In this document: piece by piece, positions 8,136 to 16,156 of the stretch
How the letters are laid out: every line of letters starts with the position of its first letter
Numbering within the stretch: the stretch's first letter is position 1
Assembly (NCBI GenBank): GCA_937889225.1
Contig: CALAST010000025.1
Location: 1-36,561, forward strand
Reading direction: 5' to 3'
Length of the DNA: 36,561 nucleotides
Origin: an uncultured Lachnobacterium sp.
GTDB taxonomy: Bacteria; Bacillota; Clostridia; Lachnospirales; Lachnospiraceae
Program-made: the position numbers and the translations under genes
Notes under the pieces: model-generated
What the model was told of the DNA's origin: nothing
Database searches by the model: none
What the model saw: the letters and a program-made list of their open reading frames with translations, nothing else

Positions 8136-8855
8136 ATGAGAAAACATAAATTAGGTACAGTTGCAGCAGTTCTTGCCGTAAGTTTTATGATGACAGGATG
8201 TGGGACTCCATTGTTTGAATTGACGGAAGAAGAAGCAAATTTGATTGCGTATTCTGCAGCACGTATGGTTTCAAAGTATAATATTCAGCAAAAAGATGGC
8301 ATGATTAATGTAATCATTGAGGAAGAAGAAACAGAGGAGCAAAAACCAGACGAACAAGCCCCGGTTTCTACCGAACAGGAAAATACGGAAACAGAAAATA
8401 ATGCACAAGGTGCAGGAACGGGTGAAACACAGGATGTTAAACATACCGTTTCCCTTGCATCCGCAATAGGACATGATTCGGATTTGTCAATTGCATACAA
8501 AGGAAGTTCTGTTTCTGAGCATTATACGGAAGGCGGATATTATTCTGTAGACGCAGAGAGTGGAAAAGCTTTCTATGTAATGAAATTTGGCATAACCAAT
8601 ACTTCCAAATCAAAAGTAATGATTGACAATGTGTCATTAAATGGAACATTTAAACTTGTTAGCGGAGACTTAAAAGTAAATTCAGAAGTGACATTTTTGA
8701 ATACAGACCTTGCAACCTATCTGGGTGAAATTGCACCGGGAGCAACAGTAGATACGATACTTTTATTTGAAGTTCCGAAAGCAAAGGCAAACAGCATTTC
8801 CGCACCGGAATTGCAAGTTATTATCAATAAAGAAGTGAAAACAATAAAATTGTAA
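8136..8855 (+). CDS. Predicted lipoprotein
   Basis: A 239-aa exported lipoprotein. There is a signal peptide of about 21 residues with a basic start (MRKHK) and lipobox MMTGC, so Cys22 is the likely lipidated residue. Next comes a short helical stretch, an acidic low-complexity linker (about 63-100, rich in E, T, Q and N), then a beta-rich C-terminal domain (about 115-239) resembling extracellular DUF4352/immunoglobulin-like folds (FYVMKFGITNTSKS, DTILLFEVP). GGAG lies seven bases before the ATG. It is not clearly in an operon; cheV follows with its own promoter. The fold assignment is a guess from pattern, and no ligand or role can be given. Confidence 0.75.
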   Translation: MRKHKLGTVAAVLAVSFMMTGCGTPLFELTEEEANLIAYSAARMVSKYNIQQKDGMINVIIEEEETEEQKPDEQAPVSTEQENTETENNAQGAGTGETQDVKHTVSLASAIGHDSDLSIAYKGSSVSEHYTEGGYYSVDAESGKAFYVMKFGITNTSKSKVMIDNVSLNGTFKLVSGDLKVNSEVTFLNTDLATYLGEIAPGATVDTILLFEVPKAKANSISAPELQVIINKEVKTIKL

Positions 8856-8869
8856 AAAAAGTGTACATG

Positions 8870-8897
8870 TTGTAATACAATGTGCTATAATTATAAT
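8870..8897 (+). promoter_or_regulatory. Promoter of cheV
   Basis: TTGTAA (8870-8875), 16 bases, TATAAT (8892-8897; a second TATAAT at 8886). The -35 overlaps the small palindrome TTGTA-A-TACAA. Confidence 0.5.
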
Positions 8898-8922
8898 ATA
8901 TGATATTTTTGGGAGGAAAGCT

Positions 8923-9831
8923 ATGGATACAAATATTCTTTTGGAGTCTGGAACAAATGAAGTTGAGGTGTTGGAATTTACATTAGGGAACAATCACTAT
9001 GGAATTAACGTTGCAAAAATTCGTGAAATTTCACAGTATGAGAAAGTAACACCGGTTCCAAATTCTCATCCAAGCGTAGAAGGCATTTATATGCCAAGAG
9101 ACACTATGATTACAGTAATCGATCTTAGATCCTGTCTCGGAATGGAAAGAGAAGGAGAAAAAGGGTTATTTATCATAACCAATTTCAATAAATTAAATAT
9201 TGCGTTCCATATCGACCAGGTAATTGGAATACATAAAGTTTCTTGGGAAGAAATTATTAAACCGGATTCTACGATTAATACAGAAGGAAGCAGCGTTGCA
9301 ACCGGTGTTGTTAAAATGAAAGACAGATTGATTGTAATTCTTGACTTTGAATCAATTGTATCTTCCATTAGTCCGGAAACAGGTTTGCGAGTGGCAGATA
9401 TTGATACTTTAGAAGCAAGAAACAGAAGCGATTCCTGCATTATTATTGCAGAAGATTCACCACTTCTTTGTAAATTAATTACAGAATGTCTTAGAAAAGC
9501 AGGATATCAGGATTTGATTATCACAGCAAACGGACAAGAGGCATGGGATAAGATTCTTGAGAAAAAGAATGCAGGCACATTATTAGATGATATTCAATGC
9601 ATTATCACAGATATTGAAATGCCGCAGATGGATGGTCACAGACTTACAAAACTTTGTAAATCAGACGAAGTTATTAAGAACATTCCGCTTGTTATTTTCT
9701 CATCTCTCGTGAATGACGAAATGAGACGTAAAGGAGAACAGCTTGGTGCAGATGCACAGCTTACAAAACCGGAAATTGGTATGTTGGTAGATGCTATTGA
9801 CAAGCTGATTGCAGGAGTGCCTGTAAAATAA
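8923..9831 (+). CDS. cheV: Chemotaxis protein CheV
   Basis: A 302-aa fusion of a CheW-like coupling domain (about 12-150) and a receiver domain (about 171-298). It couples chemoreceptors to CheA and tunes adaptation when phosphorylated. The receiver has E177/D178, phospho-acceptor D230 (IITDIEMPQMDGH), the S/T position in VIFSSL, and K282 (LTKPE). The CheW part shows NHYGINVAKIREI and ITVIDLR. GGGAGG precedes the ATG. The presence of CheV implies a chemotactic, probably flagellated cell, consistent with the FliD-like gene 3 kb on. A hairpin follows. Confidence 0.93.
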   Translation: MDTNILLESGTNEVEVLEFTLGNNHYGINVAKIREISQYEKVTPVPNSHPSVEGIYMPRDTMITVIDLRSCLGMEREGEKGLFIITNFNKLNIAFHIDQVIGIHKVSWEEIIKPDSTINTEGSSVATGVVKMKDRLIVILDFESIVSSISPETGLRVADIDTLEARNRSDSCIIIAEDSPLLCKLITECLRKAGYQDLIITANGQEAWDKILEKKNAGTLLDDIQCIITDIEMPQMDGHRLTKLCKSDEVIKNIPLVIFSSLVNDEMRRKGEQLGADAQLTKPEIGMLVDAIDKLIAGVPVK

Positions 9832-9846
9832 TTTGGTAACTGATAT

Positions 9847-9876
9847 AGGGGTGTGGTGCTAGAATCACATCCCTTT
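9847..9876 (+). terminator. Probable terminator after cheV
   Basis: AGGGGTGTG pairs with CACATCCCT (one G-U), followed by TTATAAG. The T-tract is short. Confidence 0.45.
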
Positions 9877-9918
9877 ATAAGTTCAAAAAAGTAATCAAAT
9901 GATTTATGGAGAAAAAAT

Positions 9919-11469
9919 ATGAGTAAGCAGTCGTCAGAAAATTACCTTGACCAGTTGTTGCATTCGATGAATGTAAAAACAAATCGGGCAAAGGATAAGC
10001 AAGTACAGGACTTAGAAAAGGAAATTGAATCTGTTAAACAGACATTAAGGTCGAGAGATGAGAATTCTTTTTATGATGAACTTGAATCAGAATTGGGAAA
10101 TGACGAATATAGACGTTTTGTTTCTGATTTTGAGGCTGAATTAGATGAATATGAGTCAAACCCTAAGCCTTCTAAGAAAAAAGAAGAAAAACAGCCTGTA
10201 AAAGAGCCGGAACCAATAGAAGAATTGCCGGAAGAACCGGAACCGATAGAAGATATCATACCGGAAGAAGTAAAAACGTTAGAAGAACTTTTGCCGGAAA
10301 ACCTTGAGCCGTTAGAAGAAATTGTACCGGAAGAAGTAGAACCACTAGAGGAATTATTATTAAAAGAGCCGGAAACATTGTCTTTAGAAGACTTGGTGTT
10401 AGATGAGATTAAGACAGAAGATATTCCGATAGAAGAACCTGTTGTACAGGATTTGTCTGGTTTGTCAGAGGATGAATTAGATAAACTTTTGTCAGAGGAT
10501 GCAGAATTTGGAGATATCGAAAAGCTGATTTCAGGTGATGGACAGTTAGAAGGTGTGGAAGGTGCAACTGATTTTGAAGCATTTGCACAAAACGAAATGC
10601 CAGGGGTCATTGAAATTGGAGAAGGTGATGATTTAGATGCATTAATACCGGATGTTTCTAAGAAAAAAGAATCATTCTTTGACAAAATTAAGAAGTTATT
10701 TTCTAAAAAAGGAAAAGACGATGATAAGGTTAGTTTGGCTTCCAGCGGTACAGATGTAAATGCTTTAGCTGATGAAAATCAGCAAATTTTAGAAGCATTC
10801 GAAAAAGCAGAGGGTAAAAAGAAAAAAGAGAAAAAGAAGAAAGAAAAACCGAAAAAAGAGAAGAAACCGAAAAAGGAAAAGAAACCGAAAGCACCAAAAC
10901 AACCAAAACCAAAGAAGGAAAAGAAACCGAAAGAAATCGATACAACACCGCCACTTCCAAAGAAACCGGTAGCATTAATCTGGTTATTGGTATTATCCAT
11001 GTTGGCACTTGTAATCGTATTAACAAATCTTGTTTCTTATTCTATAAATGTAAAAGATGCGAAAGAATTGTTTGATGAGGGTGATTATTCCGCAGCATTT
11101 GGTGAATTAGAAGGTTTGCAGATAAAGGAAAAAGACTTGGAATTGTATAACCAGCTTTCAACATTAGCACCGATTGACAGCGAGTGGGATGCATATGTTA
11201 TTTTTTTATCTTATGATAAAAAAGTAGAAGCATTGGACTCTTTGGTTTGTGCAGCGGGCAGATGTGAAGTAAATCGTGAAAGTGCAGCTTTGTGCAATGC
11301 AGAGGAATACATAAACAAGTTGGTTGAAAAAATTACAAAAGAACTTGCGGAAAAATATGGAATTACATATGCAGAAGCGATTGAAGTTTACAATTCATTT
11401 GACAGAGAAGAGTATTCGATTCGTATGAATGCGATATTGGAGAATCTGGGATTGATTGCAGAAGAATAA
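9919..11469 (+). CDS. Charge-blocked single-pass membrane protein, unknown function
   Basis: A 516-aa protein I cannot place in a family. Residues 1-60 are predicted coiled coil. About 75-165 is an acidic, proline-rich repeat (units like PEEVEPLEELL). About 165-240 stays acidic. About 250-265 is basic. About 295-345 is an extreme lysine tract of KKEKKPKK units. One transmembrane helix spans about 350-373 (VALIWLLVLSMLALVIVLT). The last 140 residues are helical and should lie outside if the lysines stay in the cytoplasm. The internal repeats are visible at DNA level, so length may vary between strains. It begins 87 bases after cheV with a weak GGAGAAAA site and is followed 24 bases later by ung, probably in one transcript. 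Confidence 0.75.
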   Translation: MSKQSSENYLDQLLHSMNVKTNRAKDKQVQDLEKEIESVKQTLRSRDENSFYDELESELGNDEYRRFVSDFEAELDEYESNPKPSKKKEEKQPVKEPEPIEELPEEPEPIEDIIPEEVKTLEELLPENLEPLEEIVPEEVEPLEELLLKEPETLSLEDLVLDEIKTEDIPIEEPVVQDLSGLSEDELDKLLSEDAEFGDIEKLISGDGQLEGVEGATDFEAFAQNEMPGVIEIGEGDDLDALIPDVSKKKESFFDKIKKLFSKKGKDDDKVSLASSGTDVNALADENQQILEAFEKAEGKKKKEKKKKEKPKKEKKPKKEKKPKAPKQPKPKKEKKPKEIDTTPPLPKKPVALIWLLVLSMLALVIVLTNLVSYSINVKDAKELFDEGDYSAAFGELEGLQIKEKDLELYNQLSTLAPIDSEWDAYVIFLSYDKKVEALDSLVCAAGRCEVNRESAALCNAEEYINKLVEKITKELAEKYGITYAEAIEVYNSFDREEYSIRMNAILENLGLIAEE

Positions 11470-11493
11470 AAGATAAGAAAGGAAGTCATCTAT

Positions 11494-12171
11494 ATGGCAA
11501 TGCTAGCAAATGATTGGGCAGATGCCCTAAGTGAAGAATTTAAAAAACCTTATTATCGAAAGTTATATCAGTTTGTGAAAGAAGAATACAGCAGAACAAC
11601 TGTGTTTCCACCGGCAGACGATATTTTCAATGCACTCCATTATACACCGCTTAGTGAGGTAAAAGTTGTAATTTTGGGACAGGACCCATATCATAATGTA
11701 AATCAGGCACATGGACTTAGCTTTTCTGTACTGCCAAGTCAAACACAACTTCCACCATCGCTGCAAAATATTTATAAAGAATTACAGGACGATTTGGGAT
11801 GTGCGATTCCAAACAATGGTTTTTTGGAAAAATGGGCAAAGCAGGGTGTACTTCTTTTGAATACGGTGCTTACCGTACGGGCACATCAGGCAAATTCACA
11901 CCAAAATCAAGGGTGGGAACAGTTTACAGATGCCATAATTTGTGCTATAAATAAAGTAGACAGACCGGTTGTATATTTGCTTTGGGGAAAACCAGCACAG
12001 ATGAAAGCTTCTATGCTCAATAATCCAAAACACCTGATTTTAAAAGCACCACATCCAAGTCCGCTATCGGCATTTCGAGGATTTTTCGGATGTAAACATT
12101 TTAGTCAGACCAATGCATTTTTAGAGGAAAACGGTGTTTTACCGATTGATTGGCAGATTGAAGATATATAA
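11494..12171 (+). CDS. ung: Uracil-DNA glycosylase (family 1)
   Basis: A 225-aa enzyme that removes uracil from DNA to start base-excision repair. The catalytic motif GQDPYHN places the general base at D64, and the HPSPLSAFRGF motif places the transition-state His at H187. Both are intact and the length is normal. The start ATG 11494 has AAGGAAG upstream. It is separated from the preceding membrane-protein gene by 24 bases and probably shares its transcript, although nothing links the two functionally. Confidence 0.96.
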   Translation: MAMLANDWADALSEEFKKPYYRKLYQFVKEEYSRTTVFPPADDIFNALHYTPLSEVKVVILGQDPYHNVNQAHGLSFSVLPSQTQLPPSLQNIYKELQDDLGCAIPNNGFLEKWAKQGVLLLNTVLTVRAHQANSHQNQGWEQFTDAIICAINKVDRPVVYLLWGKPAQMKASMLNNPKHLILKAPHPSPLSAFRGFFGCKHFSQTNAFLEENGVLPIDWQIEDI

Positions 12172-12548
12172 AGAATGTTGGTAAGCTATGCGGATAGCAT
12201 TTGGTTATGCGTAAGTAACAAAGAAAATGGAACATAGTCGTTTTACAAATATGTTGTTTATTAAGCTTACCGTTTATTCTTTGGTAAATAGCAAAATAAG
12301 TTAAGTTCGTTTTTAAATTTGCCGATATTATAAGTAAGAGGATAGGTAAAAATAAGATGTGCTTACTATACATGAGCAAATTTCAAATATTGTACAATTT
12401 TATTTCATACAAATCATAATAAACAATAGTTTGTATAAAACAGTTTTTTAAAACAGATAGCAAAGGCAGATTGTGAGTATTCGCCTTACAAGTTGTAAAA
12501 TAGAACTATAAAAAATAACAGGGAATTTCCAAGGAAGGAGAAATAAGT
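12172..12548 (+). other. Leader and intergenic stretch before the FliD-like gene
   Basis: This 377-base gap contains a small hairpin GCTAT-N4-ATAGC (12185-12198) after ung, the sigma-28-type promoter at 12302-12328, the duplicated word TAAAACAG near 12437-12462, and a decayed copy of the end of repeat C (12466-12492). I see no gene here. Confidence 0.5.
12302..12328 (+). promoter_or_regulatory. Sigma-28 (SigD)-type flagellar promoter
   Basis: TAAG (12302-12305), exactly 15 bases, then GCCGATAT (12321-12328). The Bacillus SigD consensus is TAAA-N15-GCCGATAT, so the -10 is a full match and the -35 three of four. A leader of about 210 bases follows to the FliD-like start. Confidence 0.55.
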
Positions 12549-13781
12549 ATGGCAGGGATTAGCGGTTATGATTCAAATTCAATGAGTACATTATTTTCAA
12601 ATTTAGGAACAACAAGTTCCAACACATCATCTAATGCAGGATTGTATGGCATTAATGTTTCCGATTATGCAAGTATCAAAAACGGTTCGTATGGGAAACT
12701 GATGAAAGCTTACTACAGTTTAGATGAAACAGACGAAAGCAAAAAGAGCAATTCTAAAAATGACACGGATGATACAGACCAAACATTAAAATCCATTCAT
12801 GATGCGACAGGAGATTTAAACAAAAGTGCACAGGCATTGTATTCTAATAAGGAATTATTTGCATTAAACAAAGATGGTGAATATGATATGGAAGCCATTT
12901 ATGATAAAGTAAATGCATTTATTGAAGATTACAATGCAACAGTAGATAGCTTAGGTTCTGCAGAAACGAACAGTCTTGCAAAATCCGGTGCAATCATGGT
13001 AAATGCGACCAGTAAAAATAAAGATATGTTGGCAAAGATGGGCATTACCATTAGCGAGAGCGATTATTCTCTTAGTATTGACAAAGAAAAATTCATGAAA
13101 TCTCATATTGCCGATATTAAGAGTATGTTTAGCGGTGTAGGTTCGTTTGCTTATCAAATTGGAGCAAAAGCTTCCCGTATTGAAGGTGTGGTTGCTGAAA
13201 AAATACCTGCTAACGGTTTTTATAGTAGTGCAAGTGGTACAACATCTTCGAGCAGTACATCCAAAGACTCCGCAAATACGATTGCAAAGATAAAAGAAGA
13301 TGCCAATGATTTTGTATCGACAGGTACAGACCTTTATAAAAATGCATCACTGTTCCGCAAAGATTTGAACGGAGAATATGATACAGAAGAAATTTTAGAA
13401 GAAATAGGTGCATTTATCAAAGATTATAATCAGCTTTTAGCAAGTACGGATAATTCGAAAGTTTCCGCTATCAATAATGCCGTTACTACAATGACCGGTG
13501 TTACGGAAAATTATGAAAAAGACCTTTCTAAGATTGGCATTCGTATTGATGAAGATGATAAATCTTTGATTTTAGATGAAGATACATTCTTAAAAGCAGA
13601 TATGTCAGAGGTGAAGTCATTATTTAACGGTTCCAGTTCGTACTCTTATCAGGTAACCGTAAAAGCTATGATGATTGCAAATCAGGCAGAAAATGAAGCA
13701 AATAAAGCAAATACCTATACGGATACTGCGACATATGCGAATAATTATAATAACGGAGCTATTTTTAATGGTATGATTTAA
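12549..13781 (+). CDS. FliD-C-like tandem-repeat protein (putative flagellar or surface filament accessory)
   Basis: A 410-aa protein built of two homologous units of about 130 residues (83-211 and 247-376). Each has a DGEYD or NGEYD turn, a DYN helix (VNAFIEDYN / IGAFIKDYN), then MGITISESDYSLSID / IGIRIDEDDKSLILD and IKSMFSG / VKSLFNG. That last series (DYN, then iGI, then lDe, then LF) resembles the C-terminal half of the hook-associated protein 2 (FliD). The N-terminal 80 residues and the linker are Ser/Thr/Asn-rich. There is no Sec signal peptide, consistent with flagellar export or a cytoplasmic role. GGAGGAG lies before the ATG and a sigma-28-like promoter upstream. The family link is my pattern reading, not a database result. 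Confidence 0.65.
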   Translation: MAGISGYDSNSMSTLFSNLGTTSSNTSSNAGLYGINVSDYASIKNGSYGKLMKAYYSLDETDESKKSNSKNDTDDTDQTLKSIHDATGDLNKSAQALYSNKELFALNKDGEYDMEAIYDKVNAFIEDYNATVDSLGSAETNSLAKSGAIMVNATSKNKDMLAKMGITISESDYSLSIDKEKFMKSHIADIKSMFSGVGSFAYQIGAKASRIEGVVAEKIPANGFYSSASGTTSSSSTSKDSANTIAKIKEDANDFVSTGTDLYKNASLFRKDLNGEYDTEEILEEIGAFIKDYNQLLASTDNSKVSAINNAVTTMTGVTENYEKDLSKIGIRIDEDDKSLILDEDTFLKADMSEVKSLFNGSSSYSYQVTVKAMMIANQAENEANKANTYTDTATYANNYNNGAIFNGMI

Positions 13782-13857
13782 CCAAAATGGTAAAAATAGT
13801 GATGGTGTGTTAATAGCTACAGATGCAGTTTATGAAATAGAATAAGTGAATGTAATA

Positions 13858-13907
13858 AAACACTTCTTGAAAATGAAAAAATTTTTGAGGAGTGTTTTTG
13901 TATTATT
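13858..13907 (+). terminator. Terminator after the FliD-like gene
   Basis: AAACACTTCTT pairs with GAGGAGTGTTT across a long A/T loop, then TTTTGTATTATT. Confidence 0.7.
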
Positions 13908-14024
13908 ATGAATCTTTATAGGATGGTATAAAATTACAGCAGGAAAAATAGTCACAATTTTTAATTTTTGTAGAAAGTTTTATTTTTATACAGTAATTGT
14001 ATACTATCATTTTTACAGAATAGA

Positions 14025-14055
14025 TATTGACAAAAAAGTCTACTGCATGTAGGAT
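14025..14055 (+). promoter_or_regulatory. BlaI-type promoter/operator
   Basis: TTGACA (14025-14030) is followed by a dyad CTAC-TGCAT-GTAG (14040-14052) that covers the expected -10 position. BlaI/MecI repressors bind TACA/TGTA dyads placed this way, so autoregulation is likely. Confidence 0.5.
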
Positions 14056-14238
14056 GAAAAAAAGAAATTTACAAGATATAGAACGAATATTAAGTTAAGA
14101 ATGGATTCATGGAATCTATTGTGTTTTGAACACAGGACAAACAATGCCCTATATAAATAAGTGGATTTTCCGCACATGTATTGGAAATTTAGCAAAATAG
14201 AATAAAGGAAAAGACTATCGAAAAAGGAGAAAAAAGAT

Positions 14239-14601
14239 ATGGCAGAATATAGAATTGGTGAAATTGAAATGCAGTTTGCAAAAATAATATGGGAACATGA
14301 ACCGATTAAATCAGGCGAATTGGCAAAATTGAGTGAAACAAAATTACATTGGAAAAAATCAACAACATATACCGTATTAAAACGTCTTTGTGATAAAGGT
14401 ATTTTTCAAAATATGAAAGGAATTGTAACTTCATTGATTTCCTATGAACAGTTTCAAGGAAAACAAAGCGAACAATTTGTAGAAGAAACATTTAAAGGTT
14501 CACTTCCAAGCTTTGTTGCAGCATTTTGTTCTCAGAAAAAATTGAGCAAGGCAGAGATTGAAGAATTGCGTAAAATTATTGAGGAGAGTGAAGTTGAGTA
14601 A
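14239..14601 (+). CDS. BlaI/MecI-family transcriptional repressor
   Basis: A 120-aa winged-helix repressor of the penicillinase-repressor family. It has the typical opening IGEIEMQFAKIIWEHEPI, a recognition helix around KKSTTYTVLKRLCDKGIF, and a helical C-terminal dimer domain. AAAGGAG precedes the ATG. In most genomes a BlaR1-type M56 metalloprotease sensor follows; here only a 17-codon frame starts at TTG 14594 and stops at once, so the sensor is missing. The dyad at 14040-14052 suggests self-repression. It may control genes elsewhere through other sensors. Function in beta-lactam response is not shown by the sequence. Confidence 0.85.
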   Translation: MAEYRIGEIEMQFAKIIWEHEPIKSGELAKLSETKLHWKKSTTYTVLKRLCDKGIFQNMKGIVTSLISYEQFQGKQSEQFVEETFKGSLPSFVAAFCSQKKLSKAEIEELRKIIEESEVE

Positions 14602-14773
14602 AAACTATAAAGACAAATATAAAAGATGCAGGTTGGAATTTTAAAAATCAAGGAAACATAAAACAGTTATTCTCTCTACATATGGAAGAATTACACATTT
14701 TTCTTATGACAGGCATATGGTCTGCAAAGGGCATGTGACATGATGGGAATTTAATCAAGAATGCATTTGTTGT

Positions 14774-14818
14774 AAAAAACCTCGTTTTAATTATTTACGA
14801 TTGAAACGAGGTTTTTTT
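14774..14818. terminator. Strong bidirectional terminator
   Basis: AAAAAACCTCGTTTT pairs with AAACGAGGTTTTTTT. It sits between the BlaI-type gene and the convergent toxin-partner gene. Confidence 0.85.
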
Positions 14819-14873
14819 AAAATGAAGAAATACAAAGTATATTGTTGTATGTGGAGAAACAGAGAATGTTCCA

Positions 14874-15323
14874 TTAAAAAGGTGGATGTTTTACAACAGA
14901 TTTTTGTTCATAAATTTCCATTAAATCATCTATTGCCATTTCATTATCCAAAGTATGAAAACCAAGCCAAGATTCATTCATTGTTTTAGCATCTGCAATA
15001 GCATAAATATCTTTACTACCATGTCCGGTATAAAAGTGCCAGTAACGATAGAGGTATCCCATCCAAAACATAACTTCAAGAGAAAATAGAGTATTTGATT
15101 TTACAAGTCCACCCACTTCATCATTGAGTTCTTCTAAGATGTATTCTTCACCAGCCCATTGCAAGCGGTCGTACGTATCATCAAGAGCAGTAGCACATCT
15201 GCTTGTCATAAATGCTTTTATAAATTTTTCAGAATCATAACCTTGTTTTACACTTAGTTCGAATAAACGACCTTGAATATCACAAAGTTGAAATTGAAAA
15301 CGGTCTATCATTCTATTATTCAC
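14874..15323 (-). CDS. Partner protein of the ART-like gene (putative antitoxin/immunity)
   Basis: A 149-aa soluble, helix-rich protein I know only as a neighbour of DUF3990-like genes. Notable stretches are a Trp/Tyr-rich core (FWMGYLYRYWHFYTG) and an acidic C-terminal half (LDNEMAIDDLMEIYE). It overlaps the upstream gene by eight bases (GTG start at 15323 inside its last codons), so the two are translationally coupled. An alternative ATG at 15311 has AGGTG nine bases upstream and may be the true start. A two-gene, overlapping layout with a toxin-like enzyme first suggests an antidote or substrate-binding partner; this is inference from context only. Confidence 0.65.
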   Translation of the reverse strand: MNNRMIDRFQFQLCDIQGRLFELSVKQGYDSEKFIKAFMTSRCATALDDTYDRLQWAGEEYILEELNDEVGGLVKSNTLFSLEVMFWMGYLYRYWHFYTGHGSKDIYAIADAKTMNESWLGFHTLDNEMAIDDLMEIYEQKSVVKHPPF

Positions 15324-15963
15324 CTACCTTTAAGATTTCGTCAAAGAATTTTCCATCACGACGATATCTTTTACATATTTCATCGGCTAATGCAATGCCA
15401 TGTTTACGATTCTTTTCGCTTTCTATTTTTAGTGATTCCCTATCTTCTAAAGTTAATGCCGTTTCTTCTATAATTTTTATTTGAGAACAAGCTTTTTGGG
15501 TAAGTGCAACATATTGTTTGCCAAGTTTTAGAGCAGATAAACTATTTATAAGTGCTACATCTGTAATATCACCTTGAAAGAAACGGTCAAGTACCATAAA
15601 CATTCTATCATTTGCAATATAGCCAACTATCATATCATAATCATCAGCAATCATTTTAAAATGATTGTAAAGAGGAGTTCCTTTTATGGATTCCATTTTA
15701 CCACGATTGTAAGCAACAAGTAATGCCCAATCAAGACCGATTTCAATGTCTAAAATGTTTAATTCGGAAAGATTTACTTTTAAAGTATAAAGTTTGGCAT
15801 TTTCATAGTTACAGATAAGGGTAAGTGGTTGCATACGGTCTGTTCCCATATAAAATCCTTGACCAAAATCACATTTACCACGACTAATAGGAGCAATCGT
15901 TCCTTTAATCCCCGATTTTGAGCCATGATAAAGCGTAATTGTTTTATAATTTGAAGTGTTCAT
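15316..15963 (-). CDS. DUF3990-like ADP-ribosyltransferase-fold protein (toxin candidate)
   Basis: A 215-aa protein resembling DUF3990, a family assigned to the ADP-ribosyltransferase fold. Visible marks are the opening TLYHGSKSG (the His-type NAD-binding position), CDFGQGFYMGTDR (the aromatic core Tyr), and a late LGKQYVALTQKA in the place where this family carries its Q/E catalytic segment. The start chosen is ATG 15961-15963 with GGAG ten bases upstream; longer in-frame starts lack a ribosome binding site. It has its own minus-strand promoter and overlaps its partner gene, a layout typical of toxin-antitoxin modules. Neither activity nor target is shown; a regulatory ART role is also possible. 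Confidence 0.65.
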   Translation of the reverse strand: MNTSNYKTITLYHGSKSGIKGTIAPISRGKCDFGQGFYMGTDRMQPLTLICNYENAKLYTLKVNLSELNILDIEIGLDWALLVAYNRGKMESIKGTPLYNHFKMIADDYDMIVGYIANDRMFMVLDRFFQGDITDVALINSLSALKLGKQYVALTQKACSQIKIIEETALTLEDRESLKIESEKNRKHGIALADEICKRYRRDGKFFDEILKVGE

Positions 15964-16005
15964 AGGTGAAATCTCCATTAGTTTGATAAAATCTTTAGTA
16001 TAAAA

Positions 16006-16035
16006 ATTATAACATAAGGTAGTAGAAAATGACAA
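16006..16035 (-). promoter_or_regulatory. Promoter of the ART-like operon
   Basis: On the minus strand TTGTCA (16035-16030), 18 bases, TATAAT (16011-16006). Its -35 lies in the first TGACAAAYGTT repeat. Confidence 0.6.
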
Positions 16036-16088
16036 ACGTTGATTTTTCTATTTTTTAAGCAAATCAAAAGCAAATATTGACAAATGTT
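16030..16088 (+). promoter_or_regulatory. Paired TGACAAAYGTT repeats over divergent -35 boxes; promoter of the TPR regulator
   Basis: TGACAAACGTT (16030-16040) and TGACAAATGTT (16078-16088) are direct repeats 48 bases apart. The first covers the -35 of the leftward ART operon. The second covers TTGACA (16077-16082) of a rightward promoter with CAAAAT at 16101-16106 after 18 bases. A shared operator is plausible. Confidence 0.45.
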
Positions 16089-16156
16089 AGCTAAAAAATG
16101 CAAAATAAGAAAAAAGAAGTAAAAGGAACAAAAGGAAATATTGAGGATTACATAGG

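Larger units (their letters stand above)
13782..14238. other. Intergenic stretch between the FliD-like gene and the BlaI-type repressor
   Basis: A 457-base AT-rich gap. It holds the terminator at 13858-13907 and the promoter/operator of the repressor at 14025-14055, followed by a leader of about 180 bases before the gene. I see no coding frame in it. Confidence 0.5.

Noticed and set aside
10071..10685. 204-codon minus-strand frame, Ser-rich
   Set aside because: It is the mirror of the Glu/Pro repeats of the membrane protein on the plus strand (GAA codons read as Ser/Phe in reverse), with no start signals.
10790..10960. CRISPR-like or tandem DNA repeat in the lysine-rich region
   Set aside because: The repetition follows AAG/AAA codons of a Lys/Pro-rich protein segment and has no spacers.
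12101..12379. 92-codon minus-strand frame after ung
   Set aside because: It overlaps the ung 3' end, has no ribosome binding site, and lies across the sigma-28-like promoter.
14602..14773. Possible BlaR1 remnant after the BlaI-type gene
   Set aside because: The TTG-started frame stops after 17 codons, and no M56 or penicillin-binding motif is visible in any frame.
14801..14989. 62-codon plus-strand frame after the terminator at 14774-14818
   Set aside because: It starts within the terminator and overlaps the partner gene on the other strand.
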